Shown here piece after piece: positions 43,232-52,482 of a stretch of DNA of 64,000 nt. The stretch is from Dactylosporangium sucinum. GTDB lineage: Bacteria; Actinomycetota; Actinomycetes; Mycobacteriales; Micromonosporaceae. The stretch covers positions 186,001 to 250,000 of the forward strand of contig NZ_BMPI01000001.1 in assembly GCF_014647515.1 (NCBI RefSeq), read 5' to 3'. The notes beneath the pieces were generated by a model. That model was not told where the DNA came from. It worked only from the letters and a program-made list of their open reading frames with translations, and searched no databases. A program made the position numbers and the translations under genes. Each line of letters begins with the position of its first letter. Within the stretch, counting starts at the first letter, position 1.

Positions 43232-44527
43232 ATGCGTTCCGGCTTGCGTACCAGGCGCCTGGCGGCGAGCGGTGCCGGCCTCGCCAGCGTCGCCGTGCTG
43301 CTCGTCGCGTGGCTGCTCGTCCCGAGCCACCGGCCGTCACCGTCGGGTCCCCGCGCGTCGGGTGCGTCCGAGGGTCCCGCTCGCCCCCCGTCGAGCAGCG
43401 CGACAACCATGCCACCCGCAGCCTCACCGACGACCAGCCCGCCACCGTCGCCGAGCCCGTCGACCTCGCCTCGTCCCACCGCAACCGGAACGGATGCGAC
43501 ACCCCCGCCGGTCGTGCGCAACACGACACCGGTCGCCGCGAACGGCCGGTTGCGCGTTTGTGGAACCAAGCTGTGCAACCAGTTCGGAACGCCGATCCAG
43601 TTGCGGGGCATGTCGACGCACGGCATCCAGTGGTACAGCCAATGCGTCACCCACGCATCCGTCGCCGCCCTCGCGAGCGACTGGCACGCGGACGTGCTGC
43701 GCATTTCCATGTACGTCCAGGAGGACGGCTACGAGACCGACCCGCGGCGCTTCACCGACCTGGTCACCAGATACGTCGACCTGGCCTCCGCAGCCGGCAT
43801 GTACGCGATCGTGGACTGGCACATGCTCACGCCCGGTGACCCGAACCGCAACCTGAGCAAGGCCAAGGCGTTCTTCACCGAGGTCGCGAGCCGCTACGCG
43901 GGCAAGCCCAACGTGCTCTACGAGGTCGCCAACGAGCCCAACGGTGTCTCCTGGCCGGCGATCAAGTCGTACCACGAGCAGATCATCCCGGTGATCCGGG
44001 CAAAGGACCCGCAGGCGGTCGTCCTGCTCGGCACCCGGGCGTGGTCTTCGCTCGGCGTGTCGGACGGCGCGAGCGAGTCGGAGATCATCGCCAGTCCGGT
44101 GTCGGCGTCGAACATCATGTACACGTTCCACTTCTATGCGGCCTCGCACGGCGCGAACTACCTCACCGCGCTCTCCCGGGCCGCCGACCGGATCCCCGTG
44201 TTCGTGACCGAGTTCGGCACGCAGACCGCGTCCGGAGACGGTGGCAACGACTTCTCCACGTCTCAGCGCTACATCGACCTCATGGCCGACAAGAAGATCA
44301 GCTGGACGAACTGGAACTACTCGGACGACCACCGATCGGGTGCGGTGTTCAAGCCGGGCACGTGCGGCGCCGGTCGCTTCACGGACTCGGCGAGCCTGAA
44401 GCCGGCCGGAGCGTGGATACGGGAGCGGATCCGCCCGGCCGGCCAGGGTCTCAACGCCGCGCCGCGCCCGGCCGCTCAGCCGAACGGGTTGCCGGCATGG
44501 GTCAACGTCTCCCAGGCCAGGAAGTAG
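43232..44527 (+). CDS. Glycoside hydrolase family 5 (cellulase-like), secreted or anchored
   Basis: ATG 43232 follows AGGAG and gives 431 residues. An Arg-rich start and one hydrophobic helix (about 13-30) form a signal or anchor, then a Pro/Ser/Thr linker (31-100) leads to the catalytic domain. GH5 marks are visible: LRGMSTHGIQWY, ADVLRISMYV, acid/base Glu235 in YEVANEPNG and nucleophile Glu327 in VFVTEFGTQ, with WTNWNYSDD near the end. This fits endo-beta-1,4-glucanases of GH5 (subfamily 2-like), but the substrate is not certain. The gene converges on and overlaps the alginate-lyase-like gene by 52 bp. Confidence 0.9.
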   Translation: MRSGLRTRRLAASGAGLASVAVLLVAWLLVPSHRPSPSGPRASGASEGPARPPSSSATTMPPAASPTTSPPPSPSPSTSPRPTATGTDATPPPVVRNTTPVAANGRLRVCGTKLCNQFGTPIQLRGMSTHGIQWYSQCVTHASVAALASDWHADVLRISMYVQEDGYETDPRRFTDLVTRYVDLASAAGMYAIVDWHMLTPGDPNRNLSKAKAFFTEVASRYAGKPNVLYEVANEPNGVSWPAIKSYHEQIIPVIRAKDPQAVVLLGTRAWSSLGVSDGASESEIIASPVSASNIMYTFHFYAASHGANYLTALSRAADRIPVFVTEFGTQTASGDGGNDFSTSQRYIDLMADKKISWTNWNYSDDHRSGAVFKPGTCGAGRFTDSASLKPAGAWIRERIRPAGQGLNAAPRPAAQPNGLPAWVNVSQARK

Positions 44528-45840
44528 TTGGCGCCCGCCGGTCGGCGGCCGGAGACGAGCTTGCCGGTGTTGGGCAGCGCAAGGCCGAGCACCCCGTGGT
44601 AGTGGTTGTAGGCGACTTCGAGCGTGCTGCCCAGGCCGGTAGCGACGGTGCCGCCGCAGAGCCAGCCGGGCACGGGATCGCCCAGATCCAACCCGGCGTG
44701 GAACTCGAGCGCCGCGGTCAGCCGCGGACGGATCTCGGCGTACAGGTCCGTGCCCTGGATCCAGGCGGTGGCCGCGATATGGCCGGCGGCGGAGAACCCC
44801 CAGCCCGTGTGGCCGAAGTCCCGGCACGTCTCCTGGCTGAGACCGTCGACATAGCGCCCGGGGTTGTGCCAGTAGGACTCGACCTCGGCCGGGGTGTCGC
44901 GGTGGCTGCCCTGCGGCCCGCGCGGCCGCGGCCCATCGATGGTCAGGTAGATGTACGCGGGGATGCGGGCACGGGTGAGGGCGAGGGCCTTGAGATACGA
45001 CGCCCGGTCGTCGAGGAACACCGCGATGCTGACGGCGGCGTCCATCTCGATCAACTCGTGGTTGCCGTTGCTGTTCGGTTCGCCGACCACCACGACGGAG
45101 AGGTAGACCTCCCGAAGCATCCGGCTGAATCGCTCCAGTTGCTCCGCCGGCCAGCGCCGGTACGTGTAGCGGATCAGCTCGCCGGCCCGCGCCCAGGACA
45201 CACCCGACCAGCCAGCTTGAATCTTCGCGTTGCTGTTGGTGTGGCTTCGCACCACGCGTGCCCACGCGTCCATGACGGCGGTCGCCTTCTCGGCGTAGCG
45301 CTCGTCGCCTGTGAAGTACCACGCCAGTGCCAGCGTGTAGGCGGCGAGCGCGTCGTTGCGTTCATCCGTGCAGCCGTGGTTCGGGTTCGACTTCGATCCG
45401 CACTCGACGGTCGCGCGCGGCTGCGGCATCCTCGACAGCGAAGCCAACGGGCTCGCCATCATCGCGTCGAAGGCCGCACGCCACGGTTGGGCTCCCGCAG
45501 CGAGCCGCTCGCGGACGAAGTTGAGCTGCGGCGCGCTCACGAACACCCCCGGGTGGACGAATCCGCCGCCGCGGGCCACCGGCGCGGTGACACCCGGCGT
45601 GGCCGGCACGGATGCCGAGGCGACCGGTGACGTCTCGGCCGAAGGGCCCGGCGTCAACGTCGGCGGCACGATCCGGGCCGGCGCCGCCGACTCCGGCGCC
45701 CGGGCCGACGGCTGCGGTCCGGCGGCGGGGGCCGACCTCGTCGACAGCAGGGCCACCAACACGACGCCGGTGATGAACAGCGCTCCGCACGCGAAGAGCA
45801 CATCACGCAGGTGTCGTCGTCGGGTGACGTACATTCCCAT
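44476..45840 (-). CDS. Alginate-lyase-like (PF05426-type) polysaccharide lyase, membrane anchored
   Basis: ATG 45840 has GGGAGGA 9 nt upstream; ATGs at 45849, 45858 and 45873 overlap or precede that box. The 454-aa product has one N-terminal membrane helix (about 14-34), a Pro/Ala/Ser stalk to about 90, and then an (alpha/alpha) toroid domain. Family-like stretches are SKSNPNHGC, EPNSNGNHELIEMDAAV (Asn-x-His pair) and SYWHNPGRYV with CRDFGHTGWGF, which supplies the His/Arg expected near the active site. It probably acts on an acidic polysaccharide outside the cell. The true substrate is unknown. Confidence 0.82.
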   Translation of the reverse strand: MGMYVTRRRHLRDVLFACGALFITGVVLVALLSTRSAPAAGPQPSARAPESAAPARIVPPTLTPGPSAETSPVASASVPATPGVTAPVARGGGFVHPGVFVSAPQLNFVRERLAAGAQPWRAAFDAMMASPLASLSRMPQPRATVECGSKSNPNHGCTDERNDALAAYTLALAWYFTGDERYAEKATAVMDAWARVVRSHTNSNAKIQAGWSGVSWARAGELIRYTYRRWPAEQLERFSRMLREVYLSVVVVGEPNSNGNHELIEMDAAVSIAVFLDDRASYLKALALTRARIPAYIYLTIDGPRPRGPQGSHRDTPAEVESYWHNPGRYVDGLSQETCRDFGHTGWGFSAAGHIAATAWIQGTDLYAEIRPRLTAALEFHAGLDLGDPVPGWLCGGTVATGLGSTLEVAYNHYHGVLGLALPNTGKLVSGRRPAGANYFLAWETLTHAGNPFG

Positions 45841-46003
45841 GACGGACATTCCTCCCATCGTGGATCCGGGCAACGGCTCCGACCGATCCGCTGACGAGCG
45901 GGCGTCCCGCGCGGTTCACGGCACGTGCGACCAGTTCGGTTGAACCCTGACCACATCCGTGCGTCATAGCGAGCGGGAGATCTGTCCGACTGAACGGAGG
46001 CAC

Positions 46004-46732
46004 ATGTCGCATCACCGTGCGGAACTGTTGCGGCGCAGCAAGGCCGCCATCCTGATGCTGGTCATCGGCGTAGCACTGATGATCAGCGCCGGGTATGTGC
46101 GCACAGGGACCGGCGCACCCGCCGACCGGGCGGCAGCCGCGGAGCGGTCCGGGGACACCGATGACGTCTGGAGCGATCCGACGGACGTGCCGACGCCGCA
46201 GACCAGCAGCTCGCCGCCAGCATCCCCGAGCCCGTCGCCGTCGATGACCAGTCCGTCACCGAGCCCCGCACCGACATCCCCGTCGGCCTCACCGACGGCC
46301 CCGGCGCCGAGCGTCAACCTCGCGCTGCACCGTCCGGCCACGGCAACGAGCGAGGTCCGGACAGCGAACGGTGCGTCCTATGCCACCGACGGCAACGCCT
46401 CGACCTTCTGGGAGGGAGCGAACCACGGCCTGCCGCAGAACCTGACCATCGACCTGCAGGGGTCCTACCCGGTGACCCGAGTTGTCATCAAGCTGCCCCC
46501 GCTGGCCAACTGGCCTGCCCGGACCCAGACACTCTCCGTGCTCGGGAGCACCAACGGCACGACCTTCACGACCGTCAAGGGTTCGGCGGCGTACGCGTTC
46601 GGCTTCACCGGAGGCAAGCACGAGGTCACGATCACGGTGCCGCGCAGCACCGTCCGATACCTGCGTCTCGCGTTCACGGGCAACTCGACCTGGGACGCCG
46701 GCCAGGCGAGCGAGGTGGAGATCTACAGCTGA
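46004..46732 (+). CDS. Anchored F5/8 type C (discoidin, CBM32-like) domain protein
   Basis: ATG 46004 follows ACGGAGG and gives 242 residues. One membrane helix (about 14-32, AAILMLVIGVALMISAGYV) is followed by a Ser/Pro/Thr stalk with many PSPSP runs to about 105. A single galactose-binding-like domain (NLALHRPATATSEV onward) comes last, with ATDGNASTFWEGA and RYLRLAFTGNSTWDAGQASEVEIY. Such domains bind glycans and are often attached to carbohydrate enzymes; here it stands alone. It shares the stalk style with the GH5 and lyase neighbours, so a joint surface glycan role is plausible. Confidence 0.88.
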   Translation: MSHHRAELLRRSKAAILMLVIGVALMISAGYVRTGTGAPADRAAAAERSGDTDDVWSDPTDVPTPQTSSSPPASPSPSPSMTSPSPSPAPTSPSASPTAPAPSVNLALHRPATATSEVRTANGASYATDGNASTFWEGANHGLPQNLTIDLQGSYPVTRVVIKLPPLANWPARTQTLSVLGSTNGTTFTTVKGSAAYAFGFTGGKHEVTITVPRSTVRYLRLAFTGNSTWDAGQASEVEIYS

Positions 46733-47178
46733 CCCCGGCATCGCCGGAGCAACCCCGCTCCTCGTCGGTCGGGACCCGGTATCGTGAGCCCAACTGGGCC
46801 CCGCCCCGCGCGCTGGCGACCGGGTCCGCCGCCCTGCGCCACGCCGAAAGCGGCGGGATCCGACCGGCACGGGTCAGGTCGCTCACCTACGCATCCCACA
46901 ACGTCTCACGCATCGAGATGAGCGCAGTTCCTTCCGCACCCGTATCCATAGTCATGTCACCAACAGCAGTTGCGGCGCGCACCGAGAAGACCATCAGCCG
47001 GTACTGCCTCCCCTGCACCTGGGCCGAGCGGACACGGCAGGCTCCGTAAGACGCGCAGGGACTTGTGCCGCGTTCACTCCCGCCGTGAACGCCCCCGGTC
47101 CACCCAACCGTAATCAGGGACATGGGTATCGGGATTGCGCAGGGGTTGCTCAAGGAACGGTCGCGACTTGTCGTGATC
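46733..47178. other. 446-bp region without a confident gene
   Basis: No frame here shows convincing protein-like composition. The plus strand has a 31-codon frame from 46954 (MSPTAVAARTEKT) that I cannot support. A 7-bp inverted repeat lies at 47071-47091. The region separates the glycan trio from a small gene and presumably holds its promoter. Confidence 0.5.
47071..47091. repeat. Short inverted repeat, possible operator
   Basis: CGTTCAC and GTGAACG form a perfect 7-bp inverted repeat around 7 bases, about 90 bp before the small gene at 47179. It has no T-run, so an operator is as likely as a terminator. Confidence 0.4.
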
Positions 47179-47451
47179 ATGGCAGAGGCGCTCTTCGTGT
47201 CGGCGCTGCAGCCGTCGCAGCACCCCACCACGCGCGAGATCTGCATCGCGGCAGCGAATGAACTGGGCAAACGCGGGGTGGCGGGATGCGCGGCAGCGGT
47301 AGCCGCCGAGTTCGGCGACCACCCGCTCGAGGCCATCGCCCGGATGCGGTGGGCACTGCGCGTCGCAGCGGACTGCCGCAACGGTCGTCAACCAGGAATC
47401 TCGCGCGAACGGGGCGATCGGCATCGTCGACGCCTGGACCGGGTTTCCTGA
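47179..47451 (+). CDS. Small conserved-looking protein (90 aa) of unknown function
   Basis: ATG 47179 opens with MAEALFVSALQPSQHPTTREI and continues with a helix and GCAAAVAAEFGDHPLEAIARMRWAL. From memory, small actinobacterial proteins share this [LI]xVSALQ, EFGDHPExAxxRMRWA pattern. The last 20 residues are Arg-rich and may be a non-conserved extension. There is no signal peptide. Function unknown, and the start is not supported by a good ribosome site. Confidence 0.6.
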   Translation: MAEALFVSALQPSQHPTTREICIAAANELGKRGVAGCAAAVAAEFGDHPLEAIARMRWALRVAADCRNGRQPGISRERGDRHRRRLDRVS

Positions 47452-47589
47452 GGCGCTCACCAGCGCCCGGTTCGAATGGGCGACGAGCGGGCGCCGTCAC
47501 CCGCGGCGTCGGATGCGGCGGTGACCTTCGATCGCCGGTGGGCTGCGGCCGGTTGCTCCGCCGCGCAGGCCGGCACGTAGCCGGGCGCG

Positions 47590-48351
47590 TCAGCTGGGTC
47601 CGAGCTTGACAGGCAGGCGGAGGCTCTGGGCGCCACCGTCGACGGGTAGCACCGTGCCGGTGGTCGACGCGGAGCGCGGGCCGGCCAGGTAGCAGATCGC
47701 CTCGGCCACCTCCGGCGCGCTGACCAGCCGGCCGATGGGCTGGCGGGCCCCCAGAGCGGCGAGTTCGGCGACCGGATCGGCCGCCCGAGCCAGCAGGCGC
47801 TGGACCCAGGGCGTGTCCGCGGTGCCGGGAGCCACACAGTTGACCCGGATCCCCTCATGGACGTGGTCGGCGGCCATCGCCAGGGTGAGTGAGAGCAGGG
47901 CGCCCTTGGTTGCGCTGTAGAGCGCCCGCTGTGGCAGGCCGACCGTGGCCGCCATCGACGAGGTGATGACCATTGACGCCGCCGGCGAGGCGCGCAGGGC
48001 CGGCAGGCTGGCGCGGGCCACGCGGACCACGCCGAGCAGGTTGACGTCGAGGACGCGCCGCCACTCGTCGAGGTCGTTGGCTTCGACCGCGCCCTGGGCG
48101 CCGATGCCGGCATTGTTGATCACGACATCGAGCCGGCCCAACCCCCGTTCGACCGCCGCGACCGCCGCGGTGACCCCCGCGTCGTCGGTGACGTCGCACT
48201 GCACCGCGAGGAACTCCGGACCGATGCCGTCGACGTTGAGATCCAGCACCGCGACTCGGGCGCCCCGCTCAGCCAGCAACCGCGCGGTGGCGAGCCCGAT
48301 CCCGGAAGCCCCGCCGGTCACGATGGCAGCCAGGCCGTCGAACTCCTTCAT
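47590..48351 (-). CDS. Short-chain dehydrogenase/reductase (SDR), classical type
   Basis: ATG 48351 has AGGAGGAG upstream and gives 253 residues. It shows the full SDR set: TGGASGIG cofactor loop near residues 12-19, CDVTDD, NNAG, ITSSMAATV with the catalytic Ser and YSATK with Tyr/Lys. APGTADTPW and PVDGGAQS are near the end. An acidic LDLN after the second strand favours NAD(H) over NADP(H). It is the last gene of the leftward catabolic operon, 91 bp after the amidohydrolase, and presumably oxidises a sugar- or alcohol-type intermediate. Confidence 0.93.
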   Translation of the reverse strand: MKEFDGLAAIVTGGASGIGLATARLLAERGARVAVLDLNVDGIGPEFLAVQCDVTDDAGVTAAVAAVERGLGRLDVVINNAGIGAQGAVEANDLDEWRRVLDVNLLGVVRVARASLPALRASPAASMVITSSMAATVGLPQRALYSATKGALLSLTLAMAADHVHEGIRVNCVAPGTADTPWVQRLLARAADPVAELAALGARQPIGRLVSAPEVAEAICYLAGPRSASTTGTVLPVDGGAQSLRLPVKLGPS

Positions 48352-48442
48352 TTCTCCTCCTCATCATCATCGCTGTACCTGCGAGCGGACCGTGGGGTCA
48401 TGCGGACTCCATCAGCGGCGCGTGCTTGGACGGAACGCGAGT

Positions 48443-49285
48443 TCACCGTCTCCTCGCCGCCAGCAGGCGCCGAAGGTTGTCGCCCATCACCAGTTGCCGG
48501 GCAGCTACGGAGAGGCTGCCCAACTGCCGCAGGTCGCGACATTGTTCAAAGCTGACGTACTCGAGAGCCGGAGCGAAATCGGAGCCCCAGAGGCAGCGAG
48601 TGGCGCCGAAGTCCCGCAGGCAGGCGGCAACGAACGGCGTTGCCGCGTCGTACGGGTACGCGGTGCGGGGCTCGGCGACGGCGTACAGCCCCGATATCTT
48701 CACGAAGCAGTTGGGGTGTTCGGCGAGCCGAAGCAGCGGCTCCAGGCGCCTCCTCGCCACCTCCGCACTCGGCGCGACCGCGTACCGCCCCGGTAGGCCG
48801 AGGTGGGCGAAGAGGAAGGCACAGTCCGGTGCCGAGCTCGGCAGGCCGGCCAACTGCTCGACCGCCTCCGGCGTCGCGTTGATGGACACCACGGCGCCCG
48901 ACCGATCGCACTCGGCCCAGAACTCAGCCGGCCAGTCACGGACCGTCCGGCCCGCCGGGGTGTCGGCCGCGTAGATCGAGATCCCGATGTGACCCGCCGC
49001 GAATATCGCTCGGGCCATGGCCGCTGACGGACGTCCTCGGGCCGCGACGTAGGCGGTGGTGTGCATCCAGTCGCGCTCGGCTGCGAGGGTCCGGATGTAG
49101 TCGTTGTTGCCGCTGGCGAAGTCCGCCCCCGCAAACCCGACGACGAGGGCGTCGCCCACGGCCGAGCTGGTACGGATCCGTTCGTAGGCGGCGACCTCAC
49201 GACCCGCCCCGGGAACCGGGGACCGTGCTTCGCCCGGGTATCCGGTGGCGAAGAAATGTACGTGGGCATCGGCGAGGAGGCTCAC
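48443..49285 (-). CDS. Amidohydrolase (PF04909, amidohydrolase-2 type)
   Basis: GTG 49285 overlaps the stop of the M20 gene (GTGA). The 280-residue TIM-barrel protein has metal-type motifs DAHVHF at the start, FAHLGLPGR in the middle and CLWGSDFAPAL near the end (His-x-His, His, Asp). Relatives hydrolyse lactones or amides or decarboxylate acids. In this operon, a lactonase or amidase step after the dehydrogenases is plausible but not proven. Confidence 0.88.
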   Translation of the reverse strand: MSLLADAHVHFFATGYPGEARSPVPGAGREVAAYERIRTSSAVGDALVVGFAGADFASGNNDYIRTLAAERDWMHTTAYVAARGRPSAAMARAIFAAGHIGISIYAADTPAGRTVRDWPAEFWAECDRSGAVVSINATPEAVEQLAGLPSSAPDCAFLFAHLGLPGRYAVAPSAEVARRRLEPLLRLAEHPNCFVKISGLYAVAEPRTAYPYDAATPFVAACLRDFGATRCLWGSDFAPALEYVSFEQCRDLRQLGSLSVAARQLVMGDNLRRLLAARRR

Positions 49286-50535
49286 CGCTCGACGCCGCAG
49301 TAGCTGAGCACGATGTGGGCGTAGATTTTGGCGGCCTCGTGGATCGCCTCCCGGCTCACGAACTCGTTGGGACCGTGGGCATACGTCAGGATGCCGGGAC
49401 CGAGCGATGGCAATGTCGGCACGCCGGCCCTCTCGAACCAGGGCGCATCCGTCGTGCCGGGGAAGCTCGACAGCGGGACCTCGGCGCCCAGCACGGTACG
49501 AGTCGCCGCGACGGCGGACGCGGCCAGTGGATGGTCCGCGGCCAGCGAGGCACTCGGTATCCAGCTCAGCACGTCGTCGTACTCGACGGAGACCTGCGCC
49601 GGGCCGGCGCCGTTCATCCGTTGCGCCCAGTCGTCGAGAAACGCGCGGACCTCGCCCTCCGACATGCCCGGCACGATGCGTAGGTCGCAGCCGAACGCCG
49701 ACTCGCCCGGTACGACGCCGTAGAAGACACCGCCGCCGGCAGTGACCGCAATGTTGGCGGTTGGGCGCAGGCCGTCGCGTGGCTGTGCGATGGGCGCTGC
49801 GGCAAACTCGTCACGCAACTGCAGGATCAGGCGCGCCATCTCGACGTTCGCGTTCACCGACGGCATGCGGTCGGAGAGGCTGCTGTGCATCTGGGTGCCG
49901 TGCACCCTGACCTTGAAGCAGCACAGGCCGCGGGAGACCAGGTGGATGCCCTCCCAATCCCGGGTCCAGCCGGACGGCTCGCCGATCAGCGCCGCGTCGA
50001 CATCGGTGGCGATCCGCGGGGCGAGAAACTTCGCACCGAAGGTGGCCCCGGCTTCTTCGTCGGCGACCAGCGCCAGCAGCACGTCGCCGGCGAGGTCGAT
50101 GCCGCACGCCCGGATCGCCGCGACGGCTGTGATCATCGCGCCGACGCTGGCCTTCATGTCGCTGGTCCCGAGGCCGTAGACCCGATCGCCGATGATGGTG
50201 GCGGTGAGCGGCTCGGATCGCCAGACGCTGCGAGCGTCACCAACGGGCTTGGTGTCGATGTGACCGCAGAGCAGCAGCCGTTTGCCACCGGGTGTACCGG
50301 GGATCCGCACGAGGAGGTTGGGCCGTTCGGGGACGAGGGCGTGAGTCTCGGCCTCGGGCAACCCGAGGCGGCCGAGCTCCGCAGAGAGAAAATCGCAGAT
50401 CGCGCGTTCGTCACCGAACGGCGGGATCTGGCTGTTGATGGCGACCATCTCGAAAACGAGCGCCTCCAGGTCGGCACGCCGCCGGTCCAGTTCAGCCTCG
50501 ACCGTGGCGTACGCCTTCGTCACCGCTTCGTTCAT
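49282..50535 (-). CDS. M20 family metallo-hydrolase (ArgE/DapE type)
   Basis: ATG 50535 overlaps the upstream stop (ATGA) and gives 417 residues. Zinc-site motifs are present: LLLCGHIDTKPVG (His, Asp), GTSDMKASVGA (bridging Asp), VADEEAGATFGAKFL (Glu-Glu) and PSGWTRDWEGI. The last His comes in LTYAHGPNEFVSREA. A dimerisation domain sits in the middle (VRVHGTQMHSSLSDRM). The family deacylates N-acyl amino acids or hydrolyses small amides, which suits an amide-containing substrate for the cluster. Confidence 0.93.
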   Translation of the reverse strand: MNEAVTKAYATVEAELDRRRADLEALVFEMVAINSQIPPFGDERAICDFLSAELGRLGLPEAETHALVPERPNLLVRIPGTPGGKRLLLCGHIDTKPVGDARSVWRSEPLTATIIGDRVYGLGTSDMKASVGAMITAVAAIRACGIDLAGDVLLALVADEEAGATFGAKFLAPRIATDVDAALIGEPSGWTRDWEGIHLVSRGLCCFKVRVHGTQMHSSLSDRMPSVNANVEMARLILQLRDEFAAAPIAQPRDGLRPTANIAVTAGGGVFYGVVPGESAFGCDLRIVPGMSEGEVRAFLDDWAQRMNGAGPAQVSVEYDDVLSWIPSASLAADHPLAASAVAATRTVLGAEVPLSSFPGTTDAPWFERAGVPTLPSLGPGILTYAHGPNEFVSREAIHEAAKIYAHIVLSYCGVER

Positions 50536-51503
50536 GACGGCACCTCCAGGACATCGATCGGCGTGCCACCGGCCGCGCCCGAGGCGACGATCGCATCGGC
50601 GACAGCTACGGCGTGGGCGGCCTCGGCGAAGCTCACGAGCGGCTCGACGTCGTCGCGCAGCCACCGGAGAAAGTGAACGATCTCGGCGTCCAAGCCCGGC
50701 GCATCAGCCGGCGGCGCACTGGCCCACGGCCGCTCGCGTGACTGCCCGTAGAGCACCGCGCCCGTGGAGTTGACCCGCAGCCGGGCCACGCCCTCCTGCC
50801 CGTAGACCTCCAACTCGTCCTCGACGGCGGCATCGTCGGGCAGCAGCCAGGACGTACGGATCGAGCTTCCGACGCCCGACGCCGAGAACAGGTGCGCCTG
50901 GACCAGGCTCGCCGGATCCCCCTCGACCGACGCGACGACCCGCCGGATCGGCGAGCCGGTCAGCCAGGCAATGAGATCGATGTCGTGGATGCCGGTCATC
51001 CGCGCCGGGTGGACATCGGCGTAGAGCCGCTGGTGGTCGCGGGTCCGGCTGCGGCCGGCCGCGACTCCGAGCACGGGGCCGATGCGTCCGGAAGTGATCT
51101 CGGCTCGCAACCGCTGGTGCAGCGGCTCGAAGCGCAGGACGTGCCCCGGCAGGATCCGGGACCGGGCAGCGGCGGGCAGCAGCGCCAGTTCCGCGGCCGT
51201 CGTCGCGATCGGCTTCTCCAGTAGCACCTTGCGCCCGCGCAGCGTCGCCTCGCGAGCCAGCTCCACATGCGACGCGGCGGACGTGACGACGGAAACGCCG
51301 TCGACCGGCACCGCGTCGAGGAGATCCACGCCGTTGGCGAACGAGGCGGGGACGCCGAACTCCTCGGCCGTCCGACGCGCGAGGCCACCATCGCGATCGG
51401 CGACCGCGGCAATCCGCGCACCGGCCCGCACATAGGCCTGAAGGTGCGCCCGCCCGAACGCGCCGAGGCCGATCACGGCGACCGTAGGCCCTCGATCAGC
51501 CAT
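50532..51503 (-). CDS. Gfo/Idh/MocA family NAD(P)-dependent oxidoreductase
   Basis: 323 residues from ATG 51503, overlapping the DUF4432 gene by 8 bp. A Rossmann start (VAVIGLGAFGRAHLQAY) and the family EKP motif (LLEKPIATT) are clear, and the C-terminal alpha/beta domain contains DVHPARMTGIHDIDL, giving the usual catalytic Asp/His area. Relatives oxidise hydroxyl groups of sugars, inositols or their amino derivatives. The substrate is unknown. Confidence 0.93.
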   Translation of the reverse strand: MADRGPTVAVIGLGAFGRAHLQAYVRAGARIAAVADRDGGLARRTAEEFGVPASFANGVDLLDAVPVDGVSVVTSAASHVELAREATLRGRKVLLEKPIATTAAELALLPAAARSRILPGHVLRFEPLHQRLRAEITSGRIGPVLGVAAGRSRTRDHQRLYADVHPARMTGIHDIDLIAWLTGSPIRRVVASVEGDPASLVQAHLFSASGVGSSIRTSWLLPDDAAVEDELEVYGQEGVARLRVNSTGAVLYGQSRERPWASAPPADAPGLDAEIVHFLRWLRDDVEPLVSFAEAAHAVAVADAIVASGAAGGTPIDVLEVPS

Positions 51504-52482
51504 CGAGTGCCCCAGACCTCATCGCGGACACCATCGTGACCGCGTCCGCGGCGTCCAGCGCACCGAACTCGACGGTGCACGTGAACTCGTCCCCTGGACT
51601 CACTTGTCGCACGTTTCCCTTCTCAGTCTCTCGCCGCACGCCCTCTGCCTCGGCCGTCGCCGGTAGCGCCAACCCGAGTGCGTCCTGGTCGCCGTCGCGC
51701 ACGAGCCAGCGCAAGGCATGGTCGAGTTCCGCTGGGCGGTGACGGACGAAGTCGGCCCCGCCGGCGGGGTGCAGCTGCAGTGCGTGCGCCCAGCCGTCCG
51801 CGTCCGCGGTGGGGTGGCGCGTGGTGACCCGCTCGGGATCGACCGGCCGGCCAGGTTCGATCGTCTCGATCCCCAACGAGTCGATCAGCCGCGCGCCGTC
51901 GACCGGGGCGAAGTTGACGTGTGCGAGGTACATCAGCGGCATCGGGCGGTGGCCGATGTTGCGCACGCACATCCGCGCGGTGAGCCGGGTGCTGCCCTCG
52001 CGCACGGTCAGCCGTGGGGTTGCGAGGTAGCGGTTGCCGAACGCGGTGGCGTGCTCATAGGCGCCGGTGAGGGTGAGGAACCTGCCGTGCGCGTCCGATC
52101 CGGCCACGAGCTGCGGCTTTCGATACGGGGCGTTCGGTAGCTCGCCGTGCTGCGGGTGGTGGTCCCCGGGGCCGGGGTTGCCCATGGCCAGCGCTCCGCA
52201 GTGGATGAACAACGCACCGTAGGTGCCCAGGTAATCCTGAGTGGGCTGCGGCTCATCGAACATGGAGCGCATGGTCAGCTCCCGCCCGCCAAGCCTGGCC
52301 CGCCACACCTGCTGGCCCTGGAACGGCAGCAACTCCAGCTCCGCGGTGCCATGCCGGATGGTGAGGCCGCACACCCCACTGCCGTAGCGGAACGTTGCCG
52401 CCGACAGGTCGCCGTGGCGTACCAGGACCTGCGGGGCCCGCCCAAAGGTCACCGGTTCGAGCTCGATCGTGACCGCGCTCAT
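51496..52482 (-). CDS. DUF4432-type aldose-1-epimerase-like protein
   Basis: ATG 52482 is coupled to the upstream gene (ATGA). The 328-residue product is beta-rich and reads as a galactose-mutarotase-like fold: TAELELLPFQGQQVWRARLGG, FIHCGALAMGNPGPGDHHPQHGELPNAPY, MPLMYLAHVNFAPVDGARL and the HHPQHGEL histidines. Members of this family occur in sugar catabolic operons, probably as mutarotases or isomerases. Its presence is the main hint that the transported compound has a sugar ring. Confidence 0.85.
   Translation of the reverse strand: MSAVTIELEPVTFGRAPQVLVRHGDLSAATFRYGSGVCGLTIRHGTAELELLPFQGQQVWRARLGGRELTMRSMFDEPQPTQDYLGTYGALFIHCGALAMGNPGPGDHHPQHGELPNAPYRKPQLVAGSDAHGRFLTLTGAYEHATAFGNRYLATPRLTVREGSTRLTARMCVRNIGHRPMPLMYLAHVNFAPVDGARLIDSLGIETIEPGRPVDPERVTTRHPTADADGWAHALQLHPAGGADFVRHRPAELDHALRWLVRDGDQDALGLALPATAEAEGVRRETEKGNVRQVSPGDEFTCTVEFGALDAADAVTMVSAMRSGALDG

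Noticed and set aside
46887..47381. Minus-strand 164-codon frame
   Set aside because: It is opposite the better-supported small gene at 47179, has no ribosome site, and its composition (many Ser, Thr, Ala and Met) is not protein-like.
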